A stretch of 39,619 nucleotides of DNA from Desulfobacterales bacterium (GTDB lineage: Bacteria > Desulfobacterota > Desulfobacteria > Desulfobacterales > DTYH01). This document shows positions 16,997-25,524 of this stretch, one piece after another. Location of the stretch: positions 1-39,619 of the forward strand of contig DTYH01000128.1 of the NCBI GenBank assembly GCA_012961955.1. The letters are read 5' to 3'. The translations under genes and the position numbers were made by a program. The notes beneath the pieces were generated by a model. It was not told the DNA's origin. It searched no databases and saw only the letters and a list, made by a program, of their open reading frames with translations. Numbering within the stretch: the stretch's first letter is position 1; each line of letters begins with the position of its first letter.

Positions 16997-17411
16997 CTTG
17001 AATTATCAACTCCTTTAGATAGTTTTCGATAAGTTCTTCGATAAGCCTTGGAAGGGGCATTGGAACTGATCCAACTATCGTTACATTCTCCTGGGTAAGG
17101 GGCAGAAGGAACTTCGGCGCCGGACTTGAGGAGACGGCTTCAACCATCTTGGGGGTTACTTCTCCCATCATGGAGTGGGCCAGAACAATCCCAATGGGAC
17201 CTATGATGATATCCACGTGCTTAACCGTCCGGATAATGGCATTTTCTCCTGAAGCACCCCTGTTTGCCCTCGCCTTTAGCATCTGGGCGGTAGCAATGGC
17301 GTTTGTGCCCAATGCTATTAATTCCACAGACTCATCATAAACGTCTTTCAGCTTTTTGATAATGGCACTCCCTATTCCACCACCCTGCCCGTCAATCACA
17401 CATATCTTCAT
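16989..17411 (-). CDS. DUF3842 family protein
   Basis: 140 residues. It starts MKICVIDGQGGGIGSAIIKKLK, a glycine-rich nucleotide-binding-like loop, and continues ELIALGTNAIATAQMLKA, ADRGASGEN-like and VGPIGIVLAHSMMGEVTP segments. I recognise this as the DUF3842 family, common beside CooT-like genes in anaerobes. No biochemical role is known to me. It is the first gene of the three-gene minus-strand unit ending in ispH-ubiA; the upstream 180-base spacer holds a degenerate family-1 repeat end (near 17540-17560). Confidence 0.8.
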   Translation of the reverse strand: MKICVIDGQGGGIGSAIIKKLKDVYDESVELIALGTNAIATAQMLKARANRGASGENAIIRTVKHVDIIIGPIGIVLAHSMMGEVTPKMVEAVSSSPAPKFLLPLTQENVTIVGSVPMPLPRLIEELIENYLKELIIQDV

Positions 17412-17591
17412 TTGATCGATTCCATGTCCTCACTTAGAAAATTGCATAGACGCAAAAAGACACGGGCTTGCACCCTCAAACAGTTTGAAATTTTTAACGC
17501 CAGGTTCATTCTGAATCTTCTTCCAAAATTTACTCAATGCCGTCCGCAAAATGACTTTTTCCAAAAGATCAAAACCTTACTCGATACTAGA

Positions 17592-18266
17592 TCAAAACCC
17601 TTCCCAGATAACTACGTTATCCAACGGGTCGCGGTTGCTACGAAACTTATTCACTGTAGCATTTTCATCTATATATCCTATTGTGATAGCAATGATAATG
17701 TTTTTGTCTTCTGGGATTTGTGCATACTTTCTGATTATATCCGGATACTGCACCCCGCTATATATAATACATGTGCCAAGCCCTTTTGCTGCTGCCATCA
17801 GACAAATATTTTGTACCAAACACCCGCAATCGAAGAGCGAATAAACCCCGAGGGCCTTATCTATGCTGATAAATATAGTCTGGGGAGCATCAAAGAACTT
17901 GAACATGGAGAGCTGAAATTCCTTTCTTTTTTCCCTATCTTCACGGGGAATTCCAAGAAGACCAAAAAGCCTCTTTCCGTTTTCGCGCATTCTTTTGACA
18001 CAGGCCTCAGGCCATGAGCTGGCGTAAAGAACCATGTCTGCTCTGGGCTTTGCTCCACTCTTGGCCTCTTCAAAACACTCTTCAGCAAGCTTTTTCATTG
18101 CTTCGCCACCTACCACTGCAATCTCCCAGGGCTGTGTATTTATCGACGATGGCGCCCTGGTGGCTGCCTCAAGTATTTCAGCTATCACCTCTTTTGGTAC
18201 AGGATCAGGTTTGTAGGCCCTGATGCTCTTCCGTTCGTATATAGCTTCTTTAAGTTCCATCTGCAA
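17592..18266 (-). CDS. Nitroreductase family FMN enzyme
   Basis: 224 residues. The N-terminal ERKSIRAYKPDPVPKEVI and the FMN-binding RAPSSINTQPWEIAVV identify a nitroreductase-fold protein; the late segment AAAKGLGTCIIYSG...DKNIIIAITIGY is the second FMN/NAD(P)H signature. These are cytoplasmic homodimeric flavoproteins that reduce nitro, quinone or other acceptors; the physiological substrate is not evident. The subfamily lacks extra domains such as a ferredoxin. Single gene: the upstream region (18267-18750) is A+T-rich and holds a family-1 palindrome. A Shine-Dalgarno gaggag precedes the start. Confidence 0.85.
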   Translation of the reverse strand: MQMELKEAIYERKSIRAYKPDPVPKEVIAEILEAATRAPSSINTQPWEIAVVGGEAMKKLAEECFEEAKSGAKPRADMVLYASSWPEACVKRMRENGKRLFGLLGIPREDREKRKEFQLSMFKFFDAPQTIFISIDKALGVYSLFDCGCLVQNICLMAAAKGLGTCIIYSGVQYPDIIRKYAQIPEDKNIIIAITIGYIDENATVNKFRSNRDPLDNVVIWEGF

Positions 18267-18667
18267 CTCTCCTCATATTTTCTGTTTATCAATAACATTA
18301 AACCAAGGTGTACCTCAGAAGTTTTTATCCTTTGTGTGTGAGATAATGTATTACGCAAACCACTGGGAGTGCATAAATAGCTCATAAAATTTATATAAAA
18401 TATTACCTACGAAGAAACGTGTCAACAGATTTATTTCCCTTCGTTCCCGTATCGCTCGCGTGATAGATAAGTAAATGTTTTAGACAGAAAAGAAAGAACG
18501 ACATTTTTATTTGGGAAATACCATTTTGAATTCTGAATAAACATATTTAAAAAGGATTCGAATATCATAAAATTCTAATCGACTGAAGAAGAATCGGTCA
18601 TCCGGAATGTCAAGGCAGTATTTGATCTTGACCCATGATTGTGTTTTTGTCATACTTCCAAAGTGAC

Positions 18668-18728
18668 AGTCTTGTAAAGAGTCTAATCTTGCTCGCTCTG
18701 CGAGCAAAATGAATTTTTACGAGACTCT
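18668..18728. repeat. Palindromic repeat, family 1, copy
   Basis: AGTCTTGTAAAGAGTCTAAT and its inverted partner around ATTTTTACGAGACT flank a TTGCTCG-ctctg-CGAGCAA hairpin. Same core as 785-848. It lies between the divergent nitroreductase and cupin genes; the remaining spacer shows no gene. Confidence 0.7.
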
Positions 18729-18796
18729 CAAAAGAGGAGAGTAATTTTTTCAATTTTGTGAGTTGTGGAGTTAGATTTTCAAGGAGACAGGGTAAG

Positions 18797-19147
18797 ATGG
18801 AGATTATCGATTATAAGAAACTTCGGACAAAACGGCTTGATTCAGAGGGAGCAAAGGACGTTATTGGTCGATTGCTCATAGGAAAAGAGAATGGTGCCTC
18901 TAATTTTGTTATGCGACTTTTTGAGCTCGCACCTGGGGGATACACGCCACGCCATTCACACGAATGGGAACATGAAGTGTTTATCCATTCAGGGGAAGGA
19001 GAAATCTTTAAGGAAGCCGAGTGGGTGCCAGTTAGCGAGGGAAATGCCGTTTTTATACCCTCTCAAGAGGAACATCAGTTCAAGAATACAGGGACAGAAC
19101 CCTTCTTGTTTGTTTGCGTCATTCCTTCCGGCGTACCGGAACTTTGA
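18797..19147 (+). CDS. Cupin-domain protein
   Basis: 116 residues from the ATG at 18797, chosen because aaggagacag lies 7-16 bases upstream; a start at 18758 would add 13 residues without a ribosome site. A single cupin_2 barrel: motif 1 is GGYTPRHSHEWEHEVFIHSGEGEI with a metal-binding HxH...E pattern, motif 2 is PVSEGNAVFIPSQEEHQFKNTG. Small cupins of this type are metal-binding enzymes or sensors; no specific reaction is assigned. Transcribed alone, divergent from the nitroreductase. Confidence 0.82.
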   Translation: MEIIDYKKLRTKRLDSEGAKDVIGRLLIGKENGASNFVMRLFELAPGGYTPRHSHEWEHEVFIHSGEGEIFKEAEWVPVSEGNAVFIPSQEEHQFKNTGTEPFLFVCVIPSGVPEL

Positions 19148-19321
19148 GCCCTAGGAATCTCTTGGTAATCTATTTCTTCGTATCGTCGGCTATATCTGAG
19201 ATCAACCAAAGCCGGCCCTCTTCCCTTTTACTACAGAATAGAGTCCTGGCATCCAAGGGAAAGGACCCGGTCGAAAATACGAAACTTATGTCGACCATTA
19301 AATAAAACGTTAAATAAGTAA

Positions 19322-19527
19322 ATAATCTACCTCTCAAGCCTGTAGTCGTTATCCTTGGCTATCTACTCACCTCTTTTAACCGCATATCCCTCTGCAGGCA
19401 CACTCATACCCAACCTCCTTGCAATTGTGGTCGGCAATCGAGATTCCTACTCCCTCACCGTACAGCAACAATATAACCCCCTGACCTCCGTCCGCTTCCA
19501 CTCCTGCCTCCCCTACAATACCCTGTC
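19322..19527 (-). pseudogene. IS200/REP-type transposase C-terminal remnant (type B)
   Basis: On the minus strand one can read VRGLYCCCTVRE, then TTIARRLGMSVPAEGYAVKRGE and IAKDNDYRLER, with stops and frame changes. This is the C-terminal helix-turn-helix tail of a long Y1 (IS200/REP-associated-like) transposase. A better preserved copy in the same orientation lies at 26187-26530, sharing the outer sequence around CCTGTGGTCGTTATCCTTGGCTA. The catalytic Y1 domain is missing. Confidence 0.6.
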
Positions 19528-19930
19528 TCATCTTTCAGGTTGGCCACCCGGGGGCACCCCCATAAGGGTGGAGATAGGATCGAACATGTCCGTCAAAAGA
19601 AGGGTGAATATTAAGCCGATAGGTTCATGTCTCAAGGTCCCCACGAGATCGAGGCGCAAAAAGATCTTGGTGAAGTCAGTGACCGTAAATAGGTTTCCGG
19701 GTGTCTTTACCACGTTTCCGTTTTTCGCAGGCGTCCATCCAATGCCCCAAGTAAGGAGTAAGGTGGTAAAGACCATACCTATAAGCAAGGCTCCCATGAC
19801 TCCTCTGTTTACTGAGATAAGGGTGAGCAGGTGGCGGGCAGAAATATTATTGCCCGGGGGTAAAGCGGCCAAAGCTTGTGAGACTCGCCCGCGAGGCTAC
19901 GATAAATTCAATCCAATCAAACCTGGGAAG
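19528..19930 (-). pseudogene. AzgA-like NCS2 purine permease fragment
   Basis: The minus-strand frame reads ISARHLLTLISVNRGVMGALLIGMVFTTLL, then VVKTPGNLFT, LRLDLVGTLRHEPIGLIFTLLLTDMFDPISTLMGV. This resembles the middle of guanine/hypoxanthine permeases (AzgA type), including the LFVDLFDT-like motif. Only about 100 residues of roughly 430 remain, running directly into transposase debris. A dead fragment. Confidence 0.6.
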
Positions 19931-20054
19931 TGACCGATTCACGCCATTAAATTTCCCGAGGGAGACCTTATTTTAACGGGGTGAACTTCCCCGGCACGGG
20001 TATCCCCCAAAATTGCTCACAGAGAGAGGAAAATTTGACTTGTTACGAAACCGT

Positions 20055-20318
20055 CAAACTTGGGAGCCTAAGCTTCTAGCTACTGATTTGATACTTGCTC
20101 TATTTGACAAAGAGCGAGAAAAGGTCCAAAGGGCGCATGAGAGTCTTCTACTATCATGGATAGGAAAAGAACCACCATGCAAGGACCTGAGGGGGGGAAG
20201 GTTCATCTTAGGCAAAAATAGCTTTACTCATAAAATAAAGAGATATTTAGATGAAAGAACATAAAACATAAAAGAAATACCAAGGATCGAGACGTTTGTT
20301 ATAATACAGGGGCCTATG
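20055..20318 (+). pseudogene. Transposase C-terminal remnant (type A), left copy
   Basis: Reads ATDLILALFDKEREKVQRAHES, then LSWIGKEPPCKDLRGGRFILGKNSFTHKIKRYLDERT, followed by decayed sequence matching IPRIE. The segment matches 25521-25772 (AGIGKEAPWDDLRGRYILDKNSFVEKIKAYLDRR). Both belong to the region after the catalytic domain of Y1-type transposases. It lies just before the formate dehydrogenase block. A GGGGC-ctatga-GCCCC hairpin at 20309-20324 closes the segment. Confidence 0.65.
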
Positions 20319-20338
20319 AGCCCCGAGATACAATTATC

Positions 20339-20367
20339 TTGACGTACAAGAGAAATTCTACTATATG
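20339..20367 (+). promoter_or_regulatory. Candidate promoter of fdhA-nfnAB
   Basis: TTGACG (20339-20344), a 17-base spacer and TATATG (20362-20367) resemble a sigma-70 promoter. It lies 78 bases before the fdhA ATG and just downstream of the transposase remnant. Confidence 0.45.
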
Positions 20368-20445
20368 TTCAACTTGGCATCGAAAAACCAGCTTTCTATC
20401 GTCTGTTGTATCATTTCATCCAGGGAGCGAGTAAGGAGAAAGACC

Positions 20446-23193
20446 ATGAAGCATCAGCTCCTCATCACCATTGACGACAGAATTGTATCGGTCCGGCCCG
20501 GTACCACCATCCTCGAGGCAGCGCATCTGGCGGGGATCCGTATCCCGACCCTCTGTCACCACCCTGCTGTCAGGCCCAGCGGCTCCTGCCGTTTGTGCGC
20601 AGTGGAAGTGGGAGACTACCGTGGACTCCCGGCCGCCTGCACAACCCCTGTTGAAGACGGGATGCGGGTGTGGACCGTTACTCCCAAGGTGAAGAGCTTC
20701 CGGAAAGAAATGCTCCGGTTGATCCTCGAAGATCTACCGCCTGACTATTTCGAGACGGCAGTCGTGGGAAGTTACGAGCTCCACGAGGTCGCGAAGATGA
20801 TCGGCCTAGACGGTGCGCTTCCGTCGGGCGGTCGTTCGAGACGTTCCTATCAACCGGGCGGGCCCTTCTTCCACCGTGATTATGAGCTTTGCGTTCGTTG
20901 TGGCCGTTGCGTCAGAATCTGTCACGAAGTTCGTGGAGCCAAGGCCATTGTTTTCCGAGAACTGGAAGGAAAACAAGAAGTGGGCACACCTTTCAATCGC
21001 CCCCTGGAGGACGCGGGATGCGAGTTTTGCGGGGCGTGCGTCGATGCGTGTCCCACTGGTGCCCTCAGAGACACCAAGGACCGGCGCCCTTCCAACGGCA
21101 ATGCCGTCCTGGTTAACCTTAGCGGACCCTCCCCGAGGACGCCGCCTCTGAAGCTTGCTTTGGAAAGCGGTAGCGAAATCAAGTTCACTATCTGCCCGTA
21201 TTGCGGGGTGGGTTGCCGTTTAGCGTGTGAAGTCAGAGACGGTAAGATGATCAGTACCAGGCCGGATCCTCTGGGCCCGGCCAACGAAGGGCAGGCCTGC
21301 GTGAAAGGGAGGTTCGGTGTCGTGCAGTTTGTCCATGACAACAGCCGGCTGATACAACCCCTTATCCGCAACGGTACCAGCCTGGAGCCGACCTCCTGGG
21401 ACCATGCCTTGGAAACCGTGGCGAACGCGTTCAAACGATATCGGCCCGATGAGATAGCGGTTCTTACATCAGCCAAATGCACCAACGAGGAGAACTATGT
21501 TATTCAGAAGTTCGTTCGAGCGGTCTTGAAAACCAACTCCGTCGATCACTGTGCCCGTCTCTGCCATTCCCCCACAGTGGCTGGTCTGGTCACGGCTTTC
21601 GGCAGTGGGGCGATGACGAACACCATAGAGGACATCGGGGAGGCTTCCGCGCTGTTGGTAATCGGGAGCAATACTTCCGCTACCCACCCGGTGATCGGTA
21701 CACGGGTGCGGCGTGCGGTGTTGAACGGGGCACGTCTGATTGTAGCGAATCCTTGCGCTATCCCCTTGACAAGGTTTGCGGACGTCCATCTGCAACATCG
21801 CCCCGGTACAGATCTGGCGCTGCTCATGGGGATGGCTAGGCTCATCGTTGATGATGATCTGGTGGACAAGGATTTCGTCGCCAAGCGGTGTGAGAACTTT
21901 GAAGCGTTCCGTGAAAGCCTGGAACCATATGACCTTGAGTTTGTATCCGAGACCACCGGTGTTCCTGGGAACCTGCTAGTTCGTGCCGCACACTTGTACG
22001 CCGGGCACAAGCCCGCGACCATACTTTACGGCATGGGTATCACCCAGCACTCCCATGGCACGGACAATGTCCTTGCCGTGGCCAACCTAGCTATGCTCAC
22101 TGGCAATATTGGAAAACCCGGTTCCGGCGTGAACCCACTCCGTGGTCAGAACAACGTCCAGGGCGCTTGTGATATGGGTGGGCTTCCAAATGTCTATCCA
22201 GGTTACCAGCCCGTTACAGAGGAGGAGGTGCGGAAAAAGTTCGAGCAGGCGTGGGGCACGGGTCTTCCGGCTGAAGAGGGGCTCACGTCGATAGAGATGT
22301 TTGAAGCTGTACGAGCCGGAAAAATCAGGGCGATGTATATTATTGGGGAGAATCCGGCGCTCAGCGAACCGGACCTGAATCGCGCACGTGAAGCCCTGGA
22401 GCGTTTGGAGTTCCTGGTGGTCCAGGATATCTTCCCCTCGGAAACCACTGCCTACGCCCACGTGGTCCTCCCGGCAGCTACATCACTGGAAAAGTCCGGC
22501 AGTTTTACCAACACGGAGCGGCGTGTCCAGTGGTTTGATCGTGTGGTGGCTCCGCCAGGAAATGCTCGTCCGGATTGGTGGATCGTGACCAAGTTGGCAA
22601 AAAAAATGGGGGCCTCAGGCTTCGACTATGCGGGCGAAGAAGAGATTCTCACCGAGATAAACGGACTTACACCGAGCTATGCCGGTATCACTCCTGAACG
22701 GTTGAAAACAACGACCCTTCAGTGGCCGTGTCCCACGACGGAACATCCGGGAACCCCCATTCTCCACGCTGAGCGTTTCACTCGGGGTTTGGGACGGTTC
22801 CAACCCATCTCTTACAAGGGACCAGTGGAGATGCCCGATGAAAGCTACCCATTTTATCTTACAACGGCCAGGAGTCTATTTCATTACCATACAGGTACCA
22901 TGACCAGGAAAGTTGAAGGTCTTACCCGGCTTCTGGGTGAAGAACTGGTCGTGATCCATCCCGAGGACGGCAGGATGCTCGGGGTCGGCGATGGCGATTG
23001 GGTCCGGGTCATCTCCCGTCGTGGAGAAGTGAAGGTGCGAGCCAAGATGTCCGAGGAATTTCCGCGAAGGGTTGTGGCCATGGACTTTCATTTCGGCGAA
23101 GGCCCTGTTAATGTACTCACAAATCCAGCCCATGACCCGATGAGCAGGATACCCGAGTACAAGGTCTGTGCCGTACGGGTGGAGAAGGTGTGA
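20446..23193 (+). CDS. fdhA: Formate dehydrogenase catalytic subunit, molybdenum/tungsten bis-MGD, Cys form
   Basis: 915 residues from the ATG at 20446, chosen for the aaggag upstream; an in-frame ATG at 20365 has none. Domains: NuoG-like [2Fe-2S] (C37, C48, C51, C65), a following His/Cys region, two [4Fe-4S] ferredoxin sites (C149, C152, C155, C159 and C192, C195, C198, C202), then the molybdopterin oxidoreductase domain with its own [4Fe-4S] (C250, C253, C257, C285). The metal ligand lies in DHCARLCHSPTVAGL: Cys373, followed by H374, where many homologues have selenocysteine; the codon is TGC. Cytoplasmic, no Tat signal. It oxidises formate or reduces CO2 and passes electrons to its neighbours. 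Base composition is richer in G+C than surrounding genes; stop overlaps nfnA. Confidence 0.92.
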   Translation: MKHQLLITIDDRIVSVRPGTTILEAAHLAGIRIPTLCHHPAVRPSGSCRLCAVEVGDYRGLPAACTTPVEDGMRVWTVTPKVKSFRKEMLRLILEDLPPDYFETAVVGSYELHEVAKMIGLDGALPSGGRSRRSYQPGGPFFHRDYELCVRCGRCVRICHEVRGAKAIVFRELEGKQEVGTPFNRPLEDAGCEFCGACVDACPTGALRDTKDRRPSNGNAVLVNLSGPSPRTPPLKLALESGSEIKFTICPYCGVGCRLACEVRDGKMISTRPDPLGPANEGQACVKGRFGVVQFVHDNSRLIQPLIRNGTSLEPTSWDHALETVANAFKRYRPDEIAVLTSAKCTNEENYVIQKFVRAVLKTNSVDHCARLCHSPTVAGLVTAFGSGAMTNTIEDIGEASALLVIGSNTSATHPVIGTRVRRAVLNGARLIVANPCAIPLTRFADVHLQHRPGTDLALLMGMARLIVDDDLVDKDFVAKRCENFEAFRESLEPYDLEFVSETTGVPGNLLVRAAHLYAGHKPATILYGMGITQHSHGTDNVLAVANLAMLTGNIGKPGSGVNPLRGQNNVQGACDMGGLPNVYPGYQPVTEEEVRKKFEQAWGTGLPAEEGLTSIEMFEAVRAGKIRAMYIIGENPALSEPDLNRAREALERLEFLVVQDIFPSETTAYAHVVLPAATSLEKSGSFTNTERRVQWFDRVVAPPGNARPDWWIVTKLAKKMGASGFDYAGEEEILTEINGLTPSYAGITPERLKTTTLQWPCPTTEHPGTPILHAERFTRGLGRFQPISYKGPVEMPDESYPFYLTTARSLFHYHTGTMTRKVEGLTRLLGEELVVIHPEDGRMLGVGDGDWVRVISRRGEVKVRAKMSEEFPRRVVAMDFHFGEGPVNVLTNPAHDPMSRIPEYKVCAVRVEKV

Positions 23194-24041
23194 TCATGTT
23201 TCCTATTATAGCCAAAGAAGAACTAGGACCGAGTGTGTTCCGTTTGCGTGTCCGGGCTCCATTAATCGCCGCCAAAGCCCAGCCCGGACAATTCCTCATT
23301 GTAGTTCTGGATGAAAAAGGGGAAAGGGTTCCTTTCACTCTCAGCGATTGGGATGCTGAAGGCGGCACTGTGGATTTCGTCTTTCTGGTGGTAGGACCCA
23401 CCACCGAGAAAATGGCGCGGCTTCAGGTCGGAGACACGATTGCACACTGCGTCGGACCCCTGGGACGGCCGTCTCATGTAGATACATTCGGACACGTCGT
23501 CTGCCTGGTGAGCGGCTATGGTATCGCCGCCATGGTGCCTGTCTTGCGCGCTTTGAAAGGAAAAGACAATCAGATCACGACCATTGTCCAGGCCCCTGAC
23601 AAGAAACGTCTCTTTGGACTTGAGGCCCTCAAGGAGTGGAGCGACAAGGTTCTGGTTGCCACGAGTGACAACGGGAACGGTAAGGGCCCCCTTGCTTCCG
23701 ACCAGCTTCGTCATCTCCTTGCCGAGCATCCCAATCAACCTATCCACAGGGTAGTGGCCATGTGTTCCCTATGCCTCATGTGGGTGGTAACCGAACTTAC
23801 CCGTCCTCTCCGGATCCCCACCTTTCTGCACATGACCCCCATAATGGTCGACGGCACGGGGATGTGCGGCGCTTGCCGGCTTCAGGTGGAAGGGACAAAC
23901 CGTTTCGCCTGTGTCCACGGACCGGAATTCGACGGGCACAAGATTGGAAGCTGGGACGTGCTCCTGGCACGTCGTTGTTCGTATGCCGACGAAAACGTAC
24001 TACAACAGAGTTATAGCTGTCGCACTTGTTCGCAATGGTAA
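23190..24041 (+). CDS. NfnA-like NAD(P)H:ferredoxin oxidoreductase alpha subunit
   Basis: 283 residues from a GTG overlapping the fdhA stop (GTGA); an ATG at 23196 is an alternative start. A ferredoxin-NADP reductase-like FAD domain (QPGQFLIVVLDEKGERVPFTLSD at about 31-53), an NAD(P)-binding domain (VSGYGIAAMVPVLRALKG) and a C-terminal [2Fe-2S] site DGTGMCGACR...RFACVHGPEFDGH. The latter gives one Asp and three Cys ligands (D221, C226, C229, C241), the unusual signature of NfnA/SudB. In NfnAB this subunit handles NADH and the electron-transfer end. Note the MCSLCLMW segment where homologues commonly have a GPxxMM-like sequence: two extra cysteines. Cotranscribed with fdhA and nfnB. Confidence 0.88.
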   Translation: MIMFPIIAKEELGPSVFRLRVRAPLIAAKAQPGQFLIVVLDEKGERVPFTLSDWDAEGGTVDFVFLVVGPTTEKMARLQVGDTIAHCVGPLGRPSHVDTFGHVVCLVSGYGIAAMVPVLRALKGKDNQITTIVQAPDKKRLFGLEALKEWSDKVLVATSDNGNGKGPLASDQLRHLLAEHPNQPIHRVVAMCSLCLMWVVTELTRPLRIPTFLHMTPIMVDGTGMCGACRLQVEGTNRFACVHGPEFDGHKIGSWDVLLARRCSYADENVLQQSYSCRTCSQW

Positions 24042-24066
24042 GCCGGGAACGAGAGGAGATTTTGCC

Positions 24067-25524
24067 ATGAGCGGGAGCGAGAAGCCCCAAGAACGCGCCA
24101 AAAGTAAGAAGAAGGTTAACCTGAACCGGGTTCCCATGCCCAAGCAGGAACCCGAGGAACGGATTCACAACTTCAATGAGGTTGCCAGGGGCTACACGTT
24201 CGAAATGGCCGTGGAAGAAGCTCGAAGGTGCCTCAATTGTAAGAAACGGAATTGCGAGAGGGGCTGTCCTGTTAGTATCGACATCCCCGAGTTCATAGCG
24301 GCGATCCAGAAGGGCGACCTGGAAGTCGCCGCCAGTGTGTTGAAGCGAAAGACGTCCCTTCCAGGAATTTGCGGGCGGGTGTGCCCGCAGGAAGTGCAAT
24401 GTGAAAAAGCCTGCACGCTCAGCAAGAAGAAGGCCCCTGTTGCCATCGGCCGGTTGGAACGCTATGTGGCGGACTGGGAACGACTTCACAACATGACAAC
24501 GATTCCAGAACGGGGGGCACCCACCGGTAAGCGAGTGGCCGTGGTGGGTTCGGGACCGGCCGGCCTTACAGTGGCCGCCGATCTTGCCATCCTTGGTCAT
24601 GAAGTTACTATGTTCGAGGCACTGCATGTTGCCGGGGGTGTCCTTGCCTATGGCATCCCGGAATTCAGGCTGCCCAAGGAAATCGTGCAGCAAGAAGTGG
24701 AGTACGTGAAGAATCTCGGGGTGGAACTCCTTCCAGATACCGTGATCGGTATAAACTTCTCGATCGACGAGCTTCTCAACACCAGGTACGACGCATTGTT
24801 CCTGGGGACCGGAGCCGGGTTGCCTATGTTCCTTGGCGTTCCGGGGGAAGACCTCAACATGGTCTACTCAGCAAACGAATTCCTCACGCGCACGAATCTC
24901 ATGAAGGCATACCTGTATCCTGAATATGCCACGCCCATAAAAATGGGTCGCAAGGTGACCGTTATCGGCGGAGGCAACGTGGCTATGGATGCAGCCCGTT
25001 GCGCGGTTCGATTGGGTGCCGATTCGGTTACTGTTGTTTATCGGCGTTCCCGGCAGGAAATGCCAGCTCGCTTGGAAGAGATTGAGAATGCCGAAGAGGA
25101 AGGCATCGTGTTTTTCTTCCTCGCCACCCCGATCGCCATGCTCAGCGACGGCAGAGCCAATGTGGCCGCCTTGGAGTGTATCCGAATGGCCCTTACCGAA
25201 CCGGATGAGAGCGGGAGGCGACGGCCGGTACCGATTGAGGGGAGCGAGTTCATCATCGAGACTGACACGGTTATCGTGTCACTCGGAACCTCCCCGAACC
25301 CTCTTATCGCCTCCACCACTCCAGACCTCAAAACAAGCCGCTGGGGCACCGTGGTCGTCGACGAGAAGGGCAGGACTTCTAAAGCACGGGTGTGGGCCGG
25401 CGGCGACATCATATCCGGAGGCGCTACTGTGATCAGCGCCATGGGTGAAGCGAGACGGGCTGCAAGTGCCATGCACGAATATCTCACCAGCGGGTCAAAG
25501 AAAATCATCCCGCCGTCCGCTTGA
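24067..25524 (+). CDS. NfnB/GltD-like NADPH-dependent ferredoxin oxidoreductase beta subunit
   Basis: 485 residues from the ATG at 24067 (gagaggag upstream); a longer frame to 23911 overlaps nfnA and is not used. An N-terminal double-cluster domain has C55, C58, C63, C67 and C102, C106, C112, C116. It is followed by an FAD Rossmann fold (VVGSGPAGLTVA at 160-171), a GGVLAYGIPEFRLP segment, an NADPH fold (VIGGGNVAMDAAR) and the late GGDIISGGATVISAMGEAR FAD motif. In NfnAB this chain holds the bifurcating FAD, two [4Fe-4S] clusters and the NADPH site (family knowledge). Following fdhA and nfnA it suggests one complex linking formate, NADP(H), NAD(H) and ferredoxin. Confidence 0.9.
   Translation: MSGSEKPQERAKSKKKVNLNRVPMPKQEPEERIHNFNEVARGYTFEMAVEEARRCLNCKKRNCERGCPVSIDIPEFIAAIQKGDLEVAASVLKRKTSLPGICGRVCPQEVQCEKACTLSKKKAPVAIGRLERYVADWERLHNMTTIPERGAPTGKRVAVVGSGPAGLTVAADLAILGHEVTMFEALHVAGGVLAYGIPEFRLPKEIVQQEVEYVKNLGVELLPDTVIGINFSIDELLNTRYDALFLGTGAGLPMFLGVPGEDLNMVYSANEFLTRTNLMKAYLYPEYATPIKMGRKVTVIGGGNVAMDAARCAVRLGADSVTVVYRRSRQEMPARLEEIENAEEEGIVFFFLATPIAMLSDGRANVAALECIRMALTEPDESGRRRPVPIEGSEFIIETDTVIVSLGTSPNPLIASTTPDLKTSRWGTVVVDEKGRTSKARVWAGGDIISGGATVISAMGEARRAASAMHEYLTSGSKKIIPPSA

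Noticed and set aside
17412-18017. 201-codon forward frame
   Set aside because: Antisense to the well-supported nitroreductase gene; composition is not protein-like.
19355-19933. 192-codon forward frame
   Set aside because: Antisense to transposase and permease remnants that show recognisable protein similarity on the minus strand.
21639-21700. SECIS hairpin after the TGC codon of fdhA
   Set aside because: Only weak, short pairing near the codon; nothing comparable to the hairpin in the peroxiredoxin gene.
23797-24693. 298-codon minus-strand frame
   Set aside because: Lies opposite nfnA and nfnB, whose motifs are unambiguous; long antisense frames are common in G+C-rich genes.
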